64,000 nt of DNA, taken from JAAYDY01 sp964500225 (GTDB taxonomy: Bacteria > Planctomycetota > Phycisphaerae > FEN-1346 > JAACEH01). This document shows, one piece after another, positions 27,987 through 35,711 of the stretch. The stretch is taken from contig CAZCOA010000001.1 in assembly GCA_964500225.1 (NCBI GenBank), forward strand, positions 124,001 to 188,000. Direction: 5' to 3'. A program made the position numbers and the translations under genes. A model generated the notes under the pieces. That model had not been told where the DNA came from. It did not search any database and saw nothing but the letters and a program-made list of their open reading frames with translations. The first letter of the stretch is position 1. The number at the start of each line of letters is the position of its first letter.

Positions 27987-28412
27987 ATGATCCGCATAAC
28001 TGCTACCCTGTCGATCGACGAGAACGAGATTCACTGGGAGGCCGTCCGCGCCTCGGGCCCCGGCGGACAGAACGTCAACAAAGTCTCCACGGCCGTGCAA
28101 CTGCGGTTCGACGTGCTCCACTCGGCGACCGTGCCCGACGAGGTCCGCCAACGGTTGCTGCACATCGCCCGCCGCCGCATCAACACCCGCGGCGAATTGG
28201 TCATCGACGCCCGCCGCCACCGCAGCCAGACGCGTAACCGCGACGACGCCATCGACCGCCTGGTCCAGCTCCTCCGCCTGGCCGCCGTGCGACCCAGGAC
28301 CCGCCGCAAAACCAAGCCGACCCCGGCCGCCACGCGGCGCCGCCTCGACGCCAAGCGTCATCGCGGCCAACTCAAACGCGCCCGCGGCCCCGTGCGACGA
28401 GAAGAAGCCTGA
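27987..28412 (+). CDS. arfB: peptidyl-tRNA hydrolase ArfB (GGQ protein)
   Basis: This 141-residue protein of the RF-1 domain family rescues ribosomes stalled on mRNA without a stop codon. The catalytic GGQ is in ASGPGGQNVNKVSTAVQLRFD, and the long basic C-terminal tail (PRTRRKTKPTPAATRRRLDAK) is what ArfB inserts into the empty mRNA channel. Length is that of ArfB rather than a full release factor. It follows the MATE gene by 31 bases and is followed by a GC-rich gap in the assembly. Confidence 0.93.
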   Translation: MIRITATLSIDENEIHWEAVRASGPGGQNVNKVSTAVQLRFDVLHSATVPDEVRQRLLHIARRRINTRGELVIDARRHRSQTRNRDDAIDRLVQLLRLAAVRPRTRRKTKPTPAATRRRLDAKRHRGQLKRARGPVRREEA

Positions 28413-28477
28413 TCGCCCCGCCGGGGCGGGCCCCGGTGGCCGCCCGGCGGCCGTGGGCGCGGGCCGGGCACACGCCG

Positions 28478-28487
28478 NNNNNNNNNN
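28478..28487. other. assembly gap of 10 N
   Basis: Ten unknown bases sit in a very GC-rich stretch between arfB and the 3' end of the IMP cyclohydrolase gene. The round length suggests a scaffolding placeholder. No gene is seen across it. Confidence 0.98.
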
Positions 28488-28608
28488 GCACCGCGACCGT
28501 CGGTAAATCTCGCCGCTCCCCCAGGCCGCCACCGCTTGCCGCCATGCGACCTTGGCACCCGCCATGTCACACGCCGCCGCGACGCATCCGCGGGCCGCAC
28601 CCCCCACG

Positions 28609-29334
28609 TCACCGGTGCTTGTTCACGATCTCGATCGCCACCTTGCCGTCCGCTCGATCAATCGTCTTCACCGCCAGCGAAATCCGATTATCCGCGTTCA
28701 GCACGTCCCAGTAGAACCGGGCCGTCGCCCGAATGTCGTCCATCAGCGGCACCGGATACGGTTCTCCGACGAACGATGGCAACGGATTGCCGTCGGTCGT
28801 GTACGTCGTCACGCAGTAGCCCACGCCCGCCGTCGCCCGTTCGTAGCAGAACGTCTGACGCAGACATAGGCCCGCCTCCGCCGGCGACGCCTTCAGCACC
28901 GACAACGCCATCGGGTTGTCGGCGTCGCCCAGGTGGATCACGCCGCTGATGCGCGGCGTGAAGTTCGGCTCGTCCGGCTCGTAACGCGCCTCGGCCAGCG
29001 ACGCCTCGAAGCGCTTGCCCGCCGCCAGTCCCTCGCAGATCGTGTCCGTCTGGGCCCCGTTCGACACCACGTGGCACCGGCCCGCCACACGCATCGCGTT
29101 GTAGATGATCAGCGACGGATCCTTCACCTTGCTCGCGTCGTATGCCTGCGTCCGCACCGTGCCGCCCTCGTTGACGAAGATGCGGTTGCGGCTGTTTTCG
29201 CTGCGGCCCATGATCCAGTACACCTGAACGTACCGCTTCCCGTCGGGGCTTGACCCCATCACGATCCCGCGGCCCGGATACGGATTCCGCCGCAACGCCT
29301 CGGCGTTGGCTTTCATCGTCGATTCAAGGCTCAC
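28609..29334 (-). CDS. purO: IMP cyclohydrolase, PurO-like
   Basis: This 241-residue protein of the PurO-like IMP cyclohydrolase family would close the purine ring of FAICAR to IMP. Recognisable blocks are RRNPYPGRGIVMGSSPDG, YWIMGRSENSRNRIFV, SLIIYNAMRV, NGAQTDTI, NFTPRISGVIHL and GNPLPSFVGEP. The fold is unrelated to the PurH cyclohydrolase. It lies 39 bases after the phosphoglycerate mutase gene on the same strand, so the two are probably one operon. Whether it is the only IMP cyclohydrolase of the organism cannot be told here. Confidence 0.88.
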   Translation of the reverse strand: MSLESTMKANAEALRRNPYPGRGIVMGSSPDGKRYVQVYWIMGRSENSRNRIFVNEGGTVRTQAYDASKVKDPSLIIYNAMRVAGRCHVVSNGAQTDTICEGLAAGKRFEASLAEARYEPDEPNFTPRISGVIHLGDADNPMALSVLKASPAEAGLCLRQTFCYERATAGVGYCVTTYTTDGNPLPSFVGEPYPVPLMDDIRATARFYWDVLNADNRISLAVKTIDRADGKVAIEIVNKHR

Positions 29335-29373
29335 CGTCGGCCCTCCTCATGGATTCACATCGCACACACTGCG

Positions 29374-30591
29374 TCACGCGCCGAACTTCATCAGCTTGTC
29401 GGCGTGCGCCAGCGCCAGTTGCATCAGGTACTTCATCGGCAGCCGCCCCATGCCTCCTGCCGCACAGGCCACCTCGTTGAACTCCGTCACCCCGTCGCGA
29501 CGCACCGTCGCCGGAGCCCACAGCACCACGGGCACCGGATGCCACGAATGCGACTTCAACTTCGACGGCGTCGAATGATCGCCCGTCACAACCAGCACAT
29601 CGGGCTTCAGCGCTCGAAGCGCCGGAATCGCCGCGTCCAACTCCTCGATCCGCTTCACCTTCGCCTCGTAGTCGCCGTCCTCGCCCGTCTTGTCCGTGTA
29701 TTTGAAGTGAATGAAGAAGAAATCGTACTCCTGCCACCGTTTGCCCGCCACGGCGATGTTCTCCAGCAGGTTGTTGCCCGTCTCCAGCAACGTCATGCCC
29801 ACCAGACTGGCCACGCCCCGATACATCGGATAGTTCGCGATGGCGCCCGCCGTCAGCCCATACCGATCGGCCATGCTCGGCAATTCCGTGTGCAGCGCGA
29901 ACCCGCGAGCCAGCACGCCATTCGCCTTCGGCTCATCCGCCAGAATCTTGCGGATCTGCGCCATGAGCTTCTTGACGATGGCGACGGTTTTCTTCGTGGC
30001 GGCTTTGCCGTCGAGCCCTTTCGGATCCAGCGGCGGCACACCCGTCGCCTGCGGATCGGTGTCGCCCAGCGCCTGGCTCAACCCTTTCCCGCGAAGCACC
30101 AGCACCGCCCTGTGCTCCGCCTCCGCCTGAAGGAAGATCTTCACCCCGTCGATCGCCTTCGGCAGCTTCGCCTGAAGCTTGGCAATGATCCGCTCGTTCT
30201 CCTCGGTTGGAATGCGCCCCGCACGACGGTCCACGATGTTGCCTTGCTTGTCGAGCGTAGCGAAATTCAGCCGCGCCGCCAGATCGCCTCCCTTCAGCGG
30301 GAACCCCACGCCCAACGCCGACAACAGCCCGCGCCCGATGATATACTCTGTCGGTTCGTAGCCGAACAGCCCCAGGTGACCTGGCCCGCTGCCGGGAGTG
30401 ATCCCCGGCATCACCGGATCCAGCAACCCGCATTCCCCCTCGGCCGCCAACTGATCCAGGTTCGGCGTTCGCGCCTGTTGAAGCTCCGTCAGGTTGTTCG
30501 GCCCCGACTGAATGCTGCCGATGCCGTCGGCGATCAAAAACACGATTCGCTTGTCGTTCTTCTGCACCAGAGTGCTGAGATCCAGAGACAT
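29374..30591 (-). CDS. apgM: 2,3-bisphosphoglycerate-independent phosphoglycerate mutase, archaeal type
   Basis: This 405-residue enzyme interconverts 3- and 2-phosphoglycerate in glycolysis. It belongs to the alkaline phosphatase superfamily in the ApgM branch (about 400 residues), not the longer GpmI. Metal-binding and catalytic motifs are FLIADGIGSI, the nucleophile region PGITPGSGPGHLGLFGYEP, HFKYTDKTGEDGDY and VVTGDHSTPS. The ATG at 30591 has GGAAGGAG nine bases upstream. It is followed by the PurO-like gene. Confidence 0.95.
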   Translation of the reverse strand: MSLDLSTLVQKNDKRIVFLIADGIGSIQSGPNNLTELQQARTPNLDQLAAEGECGLLDPVMPGITPGSGPGHLGLFGYEPTEYIIGRGLLSALGVGFPLKGGDLAARLNFATLDKQGNIVDRRAGRIPTEENERIIAKLQAKLPKAIDGVKIFLQAEAEHRAVLVLRGKGLSQALGDTDPQATGVPPLDPKGLDGKAATKKTVAIVKKLMAQIRKILADEPKANGVLARGFALHTELPSMADRYGLTAGAIANYPMYRGVASLVGMTLLETGNNLLENIAVAGKRWQEYDFFFIHFKYTDKTGEDGDYEAKVKRIEELDAAIPALRALKPDVLVVTGDHSTPSKLKSHSWHPVPVVLWAPATVRRDGVTEFNEVACAAGGMGRLPMKYLMQLALAHADKLMKFGA

Positions 30592-30900
30592 GTGCGTCGC
30601 TCCTTCCGCGAAACGGGTCTGCCTGTCCGGTTTGAGTCCGAGCGAGCATTGTACCGTCCCGGCCGGGCCCGCCTCAAGCGCGACCTGACGATTTTCACTC
30701 GGATCAATCCGCCGGACGATAGGGGCTCACAAAACAGCCTCACTGAAGATACAGAGCGTCTGCCCTCCATGCCCGCACCGCCGGACATGATCGTGTAACG
30801 TCGCCCCCCACCGCGCCGCTTGTGCTCTCGGACCGGGAGTGCTACAATCCCTGTTCCTCGTGATCCGTGGGCGACGTTCAAGCGGTTGGGGCTGGCCGAC
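30592..30900. other. intergenic region between apgM and mutS
   Basis: About 310 bases separate the divergent genes apgM (minus) and mutS (plus). It holds the mutS promoter (30820-30848) and, for the minus strand, an isolated TACAAT (30650-30645) without a good -35 box. I see no other gene or repeat. Confidence 0.6.
30820..30848 (+). promoter_or_regulatory. promoter of mutS
   Basis: TTGTGC (30820-30825), a 17-base spacer and TACAAT (30843-30848) place the transcription start near 30855, 46 bases before the mutS ATG. The -35 box overlaps a TTG codon in the mutS frame, which argues against that longer start. Confidence 0.55.
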
Positions 30901-33519
30901 ATGCCGACACCGGCGATGCAGCAGTACAAGGAAATGAAGGCCCGGTACCCGGATGCCATTCTGTTCTTCCGGATGGGCGACTTCTACGAGATGTTCTACG
31001 ACGACGCACGCATCGCGTCGAAGGTTCTCGGCCTGGCCCTCACCACGCGTTCCAAAGACACGGACAACCCCATCCCCCTGGCGGGCGTGCCCTACCACGC
31101 CGTGGATTCGTACCTGGCCAAAATGATCCGCGCCGGCTACCGCGTCGCCATCTGCGAGCAAATCGAGGACCCCAAGCAAGCCAAGGGCGTCGTCCGCCGC
31201 GACGTCGTCCGCGTCGTCACGCCGGGCACACTCACCGACGAATCGATGCTCGACGACCGCGAGGCGAACTATCTGGCGGCCGTCTGCCCCGACGGTCCCC
31301 GCGCGGGCGTCGCCTGGGTGGACCTCTCGACCGGCAAGTTCTGGTGCCACGACACCACCGTCGCCGGCGCCTGCGACCAGATGGCTCGACTCGGCCCCGC
31401 CGAGTGCCTCTTGCCCGAGCACATCGTCGAACTCGACGCCGCCACGACCACCCGACTGCGCGCCGCCGCCGGCAGCCCCATCGTCAAACGGCCCGACTAC
31501 CTCTTCGACCCCGACGATGCCCAACGACGCCTCCGCGAGCATTTCGCCGTCGCCTCCCTCGACGGGTTCGGCGTCGCCGACATGCCTCTGGGCGTCCGTG
31601 CCGCCGCGGCCGTCCTTCAGTACCTCGAAGAAACCCAACGAACCGCTCTCGGACACATCCGACGCCTCACCGCCGTCCGAAGCGACCGGTTCCTTTACCT
31701 CGACGAGGCCACCGTCCGCAGCCTCGAACTCCTGCGGCCCCTGCGCGGCGAGTCGCGAGAACATACCTTGCTGGGAGTCCTGGACCAGACCCGAACGCCC
31801 ATGGGCGCGCGGCTCCTGCGCACCTGGATCCAATTCCCGCTCGCCGATACAGCGCAAATTAACGCGCGACTCGATGCCGTCGCACTTCTCGTCGCCGATC
31901 GCAACCTGCGCGACGACCTCGCCGCTCACCTCGACGATGTCGCCGACCTCGAACGCATCGTGGCTCGCGTCGCCGTCCTTCGCGCCGGACCACGAGACCT
32001 GTTGGCCCTCGGCCGAAGCCTCGCCCGAATGCCCGCGCTGAAGGCCCTCTTGGCCGAACGACAGGCCGAGCGACTCCGAACCCTCGAGCAGCGCATCGAA
32101 CTGCTGCCCGAGCTGTGCACGCTGCTCAAGGCCTCCATGGCCGACGACGCACCGGCCACCCTCCGCGACGGCGGATTCATCCGCCCCGGCTACCACGCCG
32201 AACTGGATCGCTTGCGCGACATCAGCACCGGCGGCGCTCGGTGGCTCGCCGAATTCCAAGCACGCGAGGCCGCCCGCACCGGCATCCCTTCGCTGCGTGT
32301 CGGTTTCAACAACGTCTTCGGCTACTACATCGAAATCACCAACGCCCACGCCGACAAAGTGCCGCCCGACTATGTCCGCAAACAGACCCTCAAAAACGCC
32401 GAACGCTATATCACCGAGGAACTCAAGCTCCACGAAACCGAAGTCCTCGGCGCCCAGGAAAAGGCCCTTGCCCTCGAACTTGAACTGTTCCAGGACATCC
32501 GCCGCCGCGTCGCCGAGCACACCGCCGCCATCCAGTCCCTGGCCGACGCCTTGGCCGAACTGGACGTGCTATGCACCTTCGCGTCCGTGGCTGTGCGGCA
32601 ACGGTATGTGCGCCCCGAGGTCCGCGACGGGCTGGAACTGGAGCTCCTCGACAGCCGCCACCCCGTCCTCGACCGGACCCTCGGCGCCGATTTCGTACCG
32701 AACGATTGTGTGTTGTCGCCCGACGAGTGCCGCCTGATGATCCTCACCGGCCCGAACATGGCCGGCAAGAGCACCTACATCCGCCAGGTCGCCCTGGTGA
32801 CGCTGATGGCTCAGATGGGATCGTTCGTTCCGGCTCGGGTGGCCAGAATCGGCCTTGTGGACCGTATCTTCACGCGAGTCGGTGCCGCCGACGAGCTCGC
32901 CCGCGGACAGTCCACCTTCATGGTCGAAATGAGCGAAACGGCCAACATCCTCAACAACGCCACTGAACGGTCGCTCGTCATCCTCGACGAGGTCGGCCGC
33001 GGCACCAGCACCTTCGACGGCCTCGCTCTGGCCTGGGCCATCACCGAGCACCTCGCCCGCACCATCCGGTGTCGCTCGCTCTTTGCCACACACTATCACG
33101 AACTGACCGAACTGGCCGACCTGCTCCCGGCCACGCGCAACTTCAACGTGGCCGTCCGCGAGTGGGAGGATGAGGTGGTGTTTCTGCACAAGATCGTGCC
33201 TGGCGGCACCGACAAAAGCTACGGCATCCACGTGGCCCGGCTGGCCGGCGTTCCTCGCGAAGTTGTCCATCGCGCTCGCGACATCCTCGCCGCCCTCGAA
33301 TCGCAGCACGTGGACGAGTCGGGCCGATCGCTCCTGGCCCGGCGCGTCAACCACGGAGCCCTACAGGCCGACCCGAAACGCCGTTCGGCCCCCGACCAAT
33401 TGTCTCTCTTCGAGGACCCCGGACGCGTCGTTATCGACGAGTTGCGCAAACTCAACCTCGACGCGATGACCCCCATCGAGGCCCTCGTCAAGCTCAAGGA
33501 GCTGAAGGACAAAACGTGA
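30901..33519 (+). CDS. mutS: DNA mismatch repair protein MutS
   Basis: This 872-residue protein recognises mismatches and recruits MutL. The mismatch-contact FxE motif is in FFRMGDFYEMFYDD near the N-terminus, the clamp region includes NNVFGYYIEITNAH, and the ATPase has Walker A LTGPNMAGKSTYIRQ and Walker B LDEVGRGTSTFDGLALAWA. Length is that of MutS1. The ATG at 30901 (MPTPAMQQYKEMK) matches the usual start of the family, although its ribosome binding site is weak. The following lipoprotein gene overlaps by four bases. Confidence 0.97.
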   Translation: MPTPAMQQYKEMKARYPDAILFFRMGDFYEMFYDDARIASKVLGLALTTRSKDTDNPIPLAGVPYHAVDSYLAKMIRAGYRVAICEQIEDPKQAKGVVRRDVVRVVTPGTLTDESMLDDREANYLAAVCPDGPRAGVAWVDLSTGKFWCHDTTVAGACDQMARLGPAECLLPEHIVELDAATTTRLRAAAGSPIVKRPDYLFDPDDAQRRLREHFAVASLDGFGVADMPLGVRAAAAVLQYLEETQRTALGHIRRLTAVRSDRFLYLDEATVRSLELLRPLRGESREHTLLGVLDQTRTPMGARLLRTWIQFPLADTAQINARLDAVALLVADRNLRDDLAAHLDDVADLERIVARVAVLRAGPRDLLALGRSLARMPALKALLAERQAERLRTLEQRIELLPELCTLLKASMADDAPATLRDGGFIRPGYHAELDRLRDISTGGARWLAEFQAREAARTGIPSLRVGFNNVFGYYIEITNAHADKVPPDYVRKQTLKNAERYITEELKLHETEVLGAQEKALALELELFQDIRRRVAEHTAAIQSLADALAELDVLCTFASVAVRQRYVRPEVRDGLELELLDSRHPVLDRTLGADFVPNDCVLSPDECRLMILTGPNMAGKSTYIRQVALVTLMAQMGSFVPARVARIGLVDRIFTRVGAADELARGQSTFMVEMSETANILNNATERSLVILDEVGRGTSTFDGLALAWAITEHLARTIRCRSLFATHYHELTELADLLPATRNFNVAVREWEDEVVFLHKIVPGGTDKSYGIHVARLAGVPREVVHRARDILAALESQHVDESGRSLLARRVNHGALQADPKRRSAPDQLSLFEDPGRVVIDELRKLNLDAMTPIEALVKLKELKDKT

Positions 33520-34103
33520 GCGATTCCGAGGCCATTCTTGCCGCATCTGCCGCAATTCGGACGCCCCGCGCCTGGGGCGCCGTAGCCCTCGTCGCAGTCT
33601 GCGCCACCATCCTGCCGCTCGGCGGTTGCCGCAAGAACAACAACATCTGCAAACTCGAACCCGTCCGTTCCACCCCGGGAAGCCTCATCCTCGTCCCGAG
33701 CGTCAACGACGAGTCGGCCGCCCCCGAGCTTCGCAGTTGCATACGGCTGACCATCGTGGACGAGCACGGCCAGACTGTCACGGCCATGGAAACCGGCGTC
33801 CCCGCCAAGACACGGTGGCAGATCGGGATCCACGCCGACCAACGCGCCTACATCACCTCCGATGCACGCGGCGTCCAATGCTGGGAAAAACAGGACGACG
33901 GCCGCTGGCAAGCCACGCGCGGCTGCTATAAGAAAGTCGGCCCCGACAGAGTCCGTCACGGACGCTGGATCTGGTACCACGATGACGGAACCGTGGACCG
34001 CGTGGCCTGGTTTTACCTGGGCCGCGAAGTCACCGAGGACGAGTACGTCGATCTGTTGATTCAGGAACAGAAGTCCCGCCAAGGCCACGTCGCTCAGCCT
34101 TAA
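33516..34103 (+). CDS. lipoprotein of unknown function
   Basis: This 195-residue protein begins at GTG 33516, overlapping the mutS stop by four bases (GTGA). A hydrophobic segment (GAVALVAVCATILPLGGC) ends in a lipobox whose Cys (about residue 38) would be lipidated after cleavage by signal peptidase II. The mature part has several cysteines and a C-terminal stretch RHGRWIWYHDDGTVDRVAWF that resembles MORN-type repeat units. No enzymatic motif is seen. Its link to mutS is only by operon position. Confidence 0.75.
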   Translation: MSDSEAILAASAAIRTPRAWGAVALVAVCATILPLGGCRKNNNICKLEPVRSTPGSLILVPSVNDESAAPELRSCIRLTIVDEHGQTVTAMETGVPAKTRWQIGIHADQRAYITSDARGVQCWEKQDDGRWQATRGCYKKVGPDRVRHGRWIWYHDDGTVDRVAWFYLGREVTEDEYVDLLIQEQKSRQGHVAQP

Positions 34104-34207
34104 CCCGCCCGGGAAGGCGAAGCTTGGACGCGCCGCCCCCCCCAAGCCGCCCCTGAGCCGGCGGTAGCCACAACGAAGACCAGCAGAAGCGCTATGTGCA
34201 TGCGAAA

Positions 34208-34248
34208 GGGCCTTTCGCCGCCCCGCAAACCGCATCGGCGAAAGACCC
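34208..34248. terminator. hairpin between convergent genes
   Basis: GGGCCTTTCGCCG (34208-34220) pairs with CGGCGAAAGACCC (34236-34248) with one mismatch and a 15-base loop. It lies between the converging lipoprotein and HTH-receiver genes and could end transcription from both sides, though no long T-run is present. Confidence 0.4.
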
Positions 34249-34272
34249 TGGAGGAGAAAGTAACCTCTCACC

Positions 34273-34839
34273 TCACGATAGCACGTTCGTGGCGTTCTCG
34301 ATCTCTCGAACGACCGAACGCAGGTTGAATGGCTTCGGCAGATAGCTCTCGAACCCGTAGCTCAGGTACTTCTGTGCTTCCTGCTCCTGGCCGCCCACAC
34401 CGATCACACGAGTTGCCGCAAGGTCCGGATTGCTCTTCAGCGCCTTGAGCACCTCATGTACGTTGCAGTCGGACAACTCCAGGTCGAACAGGATGACGTG
34501 CGGCTGGAAACTGTCTGCTATCATCCCCGCCTCGAACGCGTTACTGGCCACCTGAACCGAGTACCCCACGTCCCGCTCCAGGCTCGTCCGAAGCAGGTCG
34601 GCCATCTCGTACTCGTCGTCCACGATCAGAACGCGTGTGACGCCGACCTCCAGTCCCTTCAACGGCATCCCGTGAGTTCGCATGAAGCGCAGCAATTGAT
34701 CCCGCGGTATGCGCCGGTCCTTGCTGCCAGGAATGCGATAACCTTTGAGTTGACCCGTGTCGAACCACTTGCTGACCGTGCGCGGACTTACACGGCAAAC
34801 ACGGGCAACCTCCCCGGTGGTATAGACGTCCTTAACCAT
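34273..34839 (-). CDS. helix-turn-helix / receiver domain response regulator
   Basis: This 188-residue regulator has the reverse of the usual domain order. Residues about 1-55 form an excisionase/MerR-like helix-turn-helix (YTTGEVARVCRVSPRTVSKW, then RIPGSKDRRIPRDQLLRFM), and residues about 68-185 form a receiver domain (TRVLIVDDEYEMADLLRTSL, with the phosphoacceptor Asp in PHVILFDLELSD and the conserved Lys in SYLPKPFNL). It should bind DNA in response to a histidine kinase, none of which is in the window. Its promoter has near-consensus boxes, and its leader contains three GTGC(AC) units at 12-base spacing, which may be its own binding sites. Confidence 0.9.
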   Translation of the reverse strand: MVKDVYTTGEVARVCRVSPRTVSKWFDTGQLKGYRIPGSKDRRIPRDQLLRFMRTHGMPLKGLEVGVTRVLIVDDEYEMADLLRTSLERDVGYSVQVASNAFEAGMIADSFQPHVILFDLELSDCNVHEVLKALKSNPDLAATRVIGVGGQEQEAQKYLSYGFESYLPKPFNLRSVVREIENATNVLS

Positions 34840-34881
34840 CCCTCTCCCCGTTCGCTTCGAAAATCTCAGCGTTCTTCAGAT

Positions 34882-34910
34882 GTGCACCAAGACGTGCACT
34901 GAACAGTGCC
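34882..34910. repeat. three GTGC(AC) units at 12-base spacing
   Basis: GTGCAC at 34882-34887, GTGCAC at 34894-34899 and GTGCC at 34906-34910 repeat with an exact 12-base step. They lie 43-71 bases upstream of the HTH-receiver start, inside its leader. GTGCAC is palindromic, so each full unit could bind a dimer. Confidence 0.55.
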
Positions 34911-34935
34911 AATGCCCCCTTCACAGGGCATGGAA

Positions 34936-34964
34936 AATATAGCTCAGGAATCCTCCACAGTCAA
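34936..34964 (-). promoter_or_regulatory. promoter of the HTH-receiver regulator
   Basis: On the minus strand TTGACT (34964-34959), a 17-base spacer and TATATT (34941-34936) predict a start near 34929 and a leader of about 90 bases that contains the GTGC(AC) repeats. Confidence 0.6.
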
Positions 34965-35402
34965 ATATCTTCGGCCCCGGAAGGCCCCCGCTTGACGTTC
35001 CCAAGGTACCCCCTATCAGCATTGCAGCCAAGGGCAACAACAACGCAGAAACGTCCTAACCCATTACGATTAGTCACCTTACAGCACTTCCGACAGAACC
35101 GCCGATCTGGCAGTCTGGGAAACCTCTGCGGCCTGTGACGACCAGAACGGCTCCGTCCGATAGCCCAAGAAAAAACCATGAAAAATAGCTTTTTTCTAAC
35201 ACCCCACACAACCACTGAACACGCCACCGCATAACGACCGAGAGCCACCATCTGCGTTTTCAGTGTCACCAGGCCGCTTCTACCCGCCCGACGGCTGCAA
35301 ACTATCAGCATGTTGACCTGCGGCAACATCCGAAGGGACCCGTGCCTACGCCCGACTGAGCGTCGCCCAATATGCCGATGTTGCTCTCAGTAAATCTTCA
35401 GA

Positions 35403-35612
35403 ACCTCGACAACTTGCGTTAAACCACCATAAAGAAACACCTTGCAATCGACCCGCCNNNNNNNNNNNNNNNNNNNNNNNNNNNNNNNNNNNNNNNNNNN
35501 NNNNNNNNNNNNNNNNNNNNNNNNNNNNNNNNNNNNNNNNNNNNNNNNNNNNNNNNNACCTCGACAACTTGCGTTAAACCACCATAAAGAAACACCTTGC
35601 AATCGACCCGCC
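35403..35612. repeat. identical 55-bp copies on both sides of a 100-N gap
   Basis: Bases 35403-35457 and 35558-35612 are identical over 55 bases, and exactly 100 N (35458-35557) lie between them. The first copy ends at the gap and the second begins at it. This is the pattern of two contig ends that overlap by one k-mer but were joined with a placeholder. Confidence 0.95.
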
Positions 35613-35711
35613 TCCCTATTAATATGTGTATTGACCTGTTCGGAGGCACCTGGGATGCCTGGTTACCGGGATGAAACGCACCAGGAATTTGCTCTGGGGA
35701 GACACGTTTCC

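Larger units (their letters stand above)
34840..35711. other. long AT-richer intergenic region with assembly gap
   Basis: This stretch of about 870 bases (100 of them N) has lower GC than its surroundings and no convincing gene. It holds the promoter and repeats of the HTH-receiver gene (34882-34964), the 100-N gap flanked by identical 55-bp copies, and a possible promoter for the peptidase gene: TTGCAA (35597-35602), 17 bases, TAATAT (35620-35625). The segment 34970-35400 shows nothing I can name. Confidence 0.7.

Noticed and set aside
30820..30900. Longer N-terminus of MutS from a TTG at 30820
   Set aside because: The TTG is part of a -35 box with a 17-base spacer to TACAAT, so it would lie upstream of the transcript. 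The family start fits ATG 30901.
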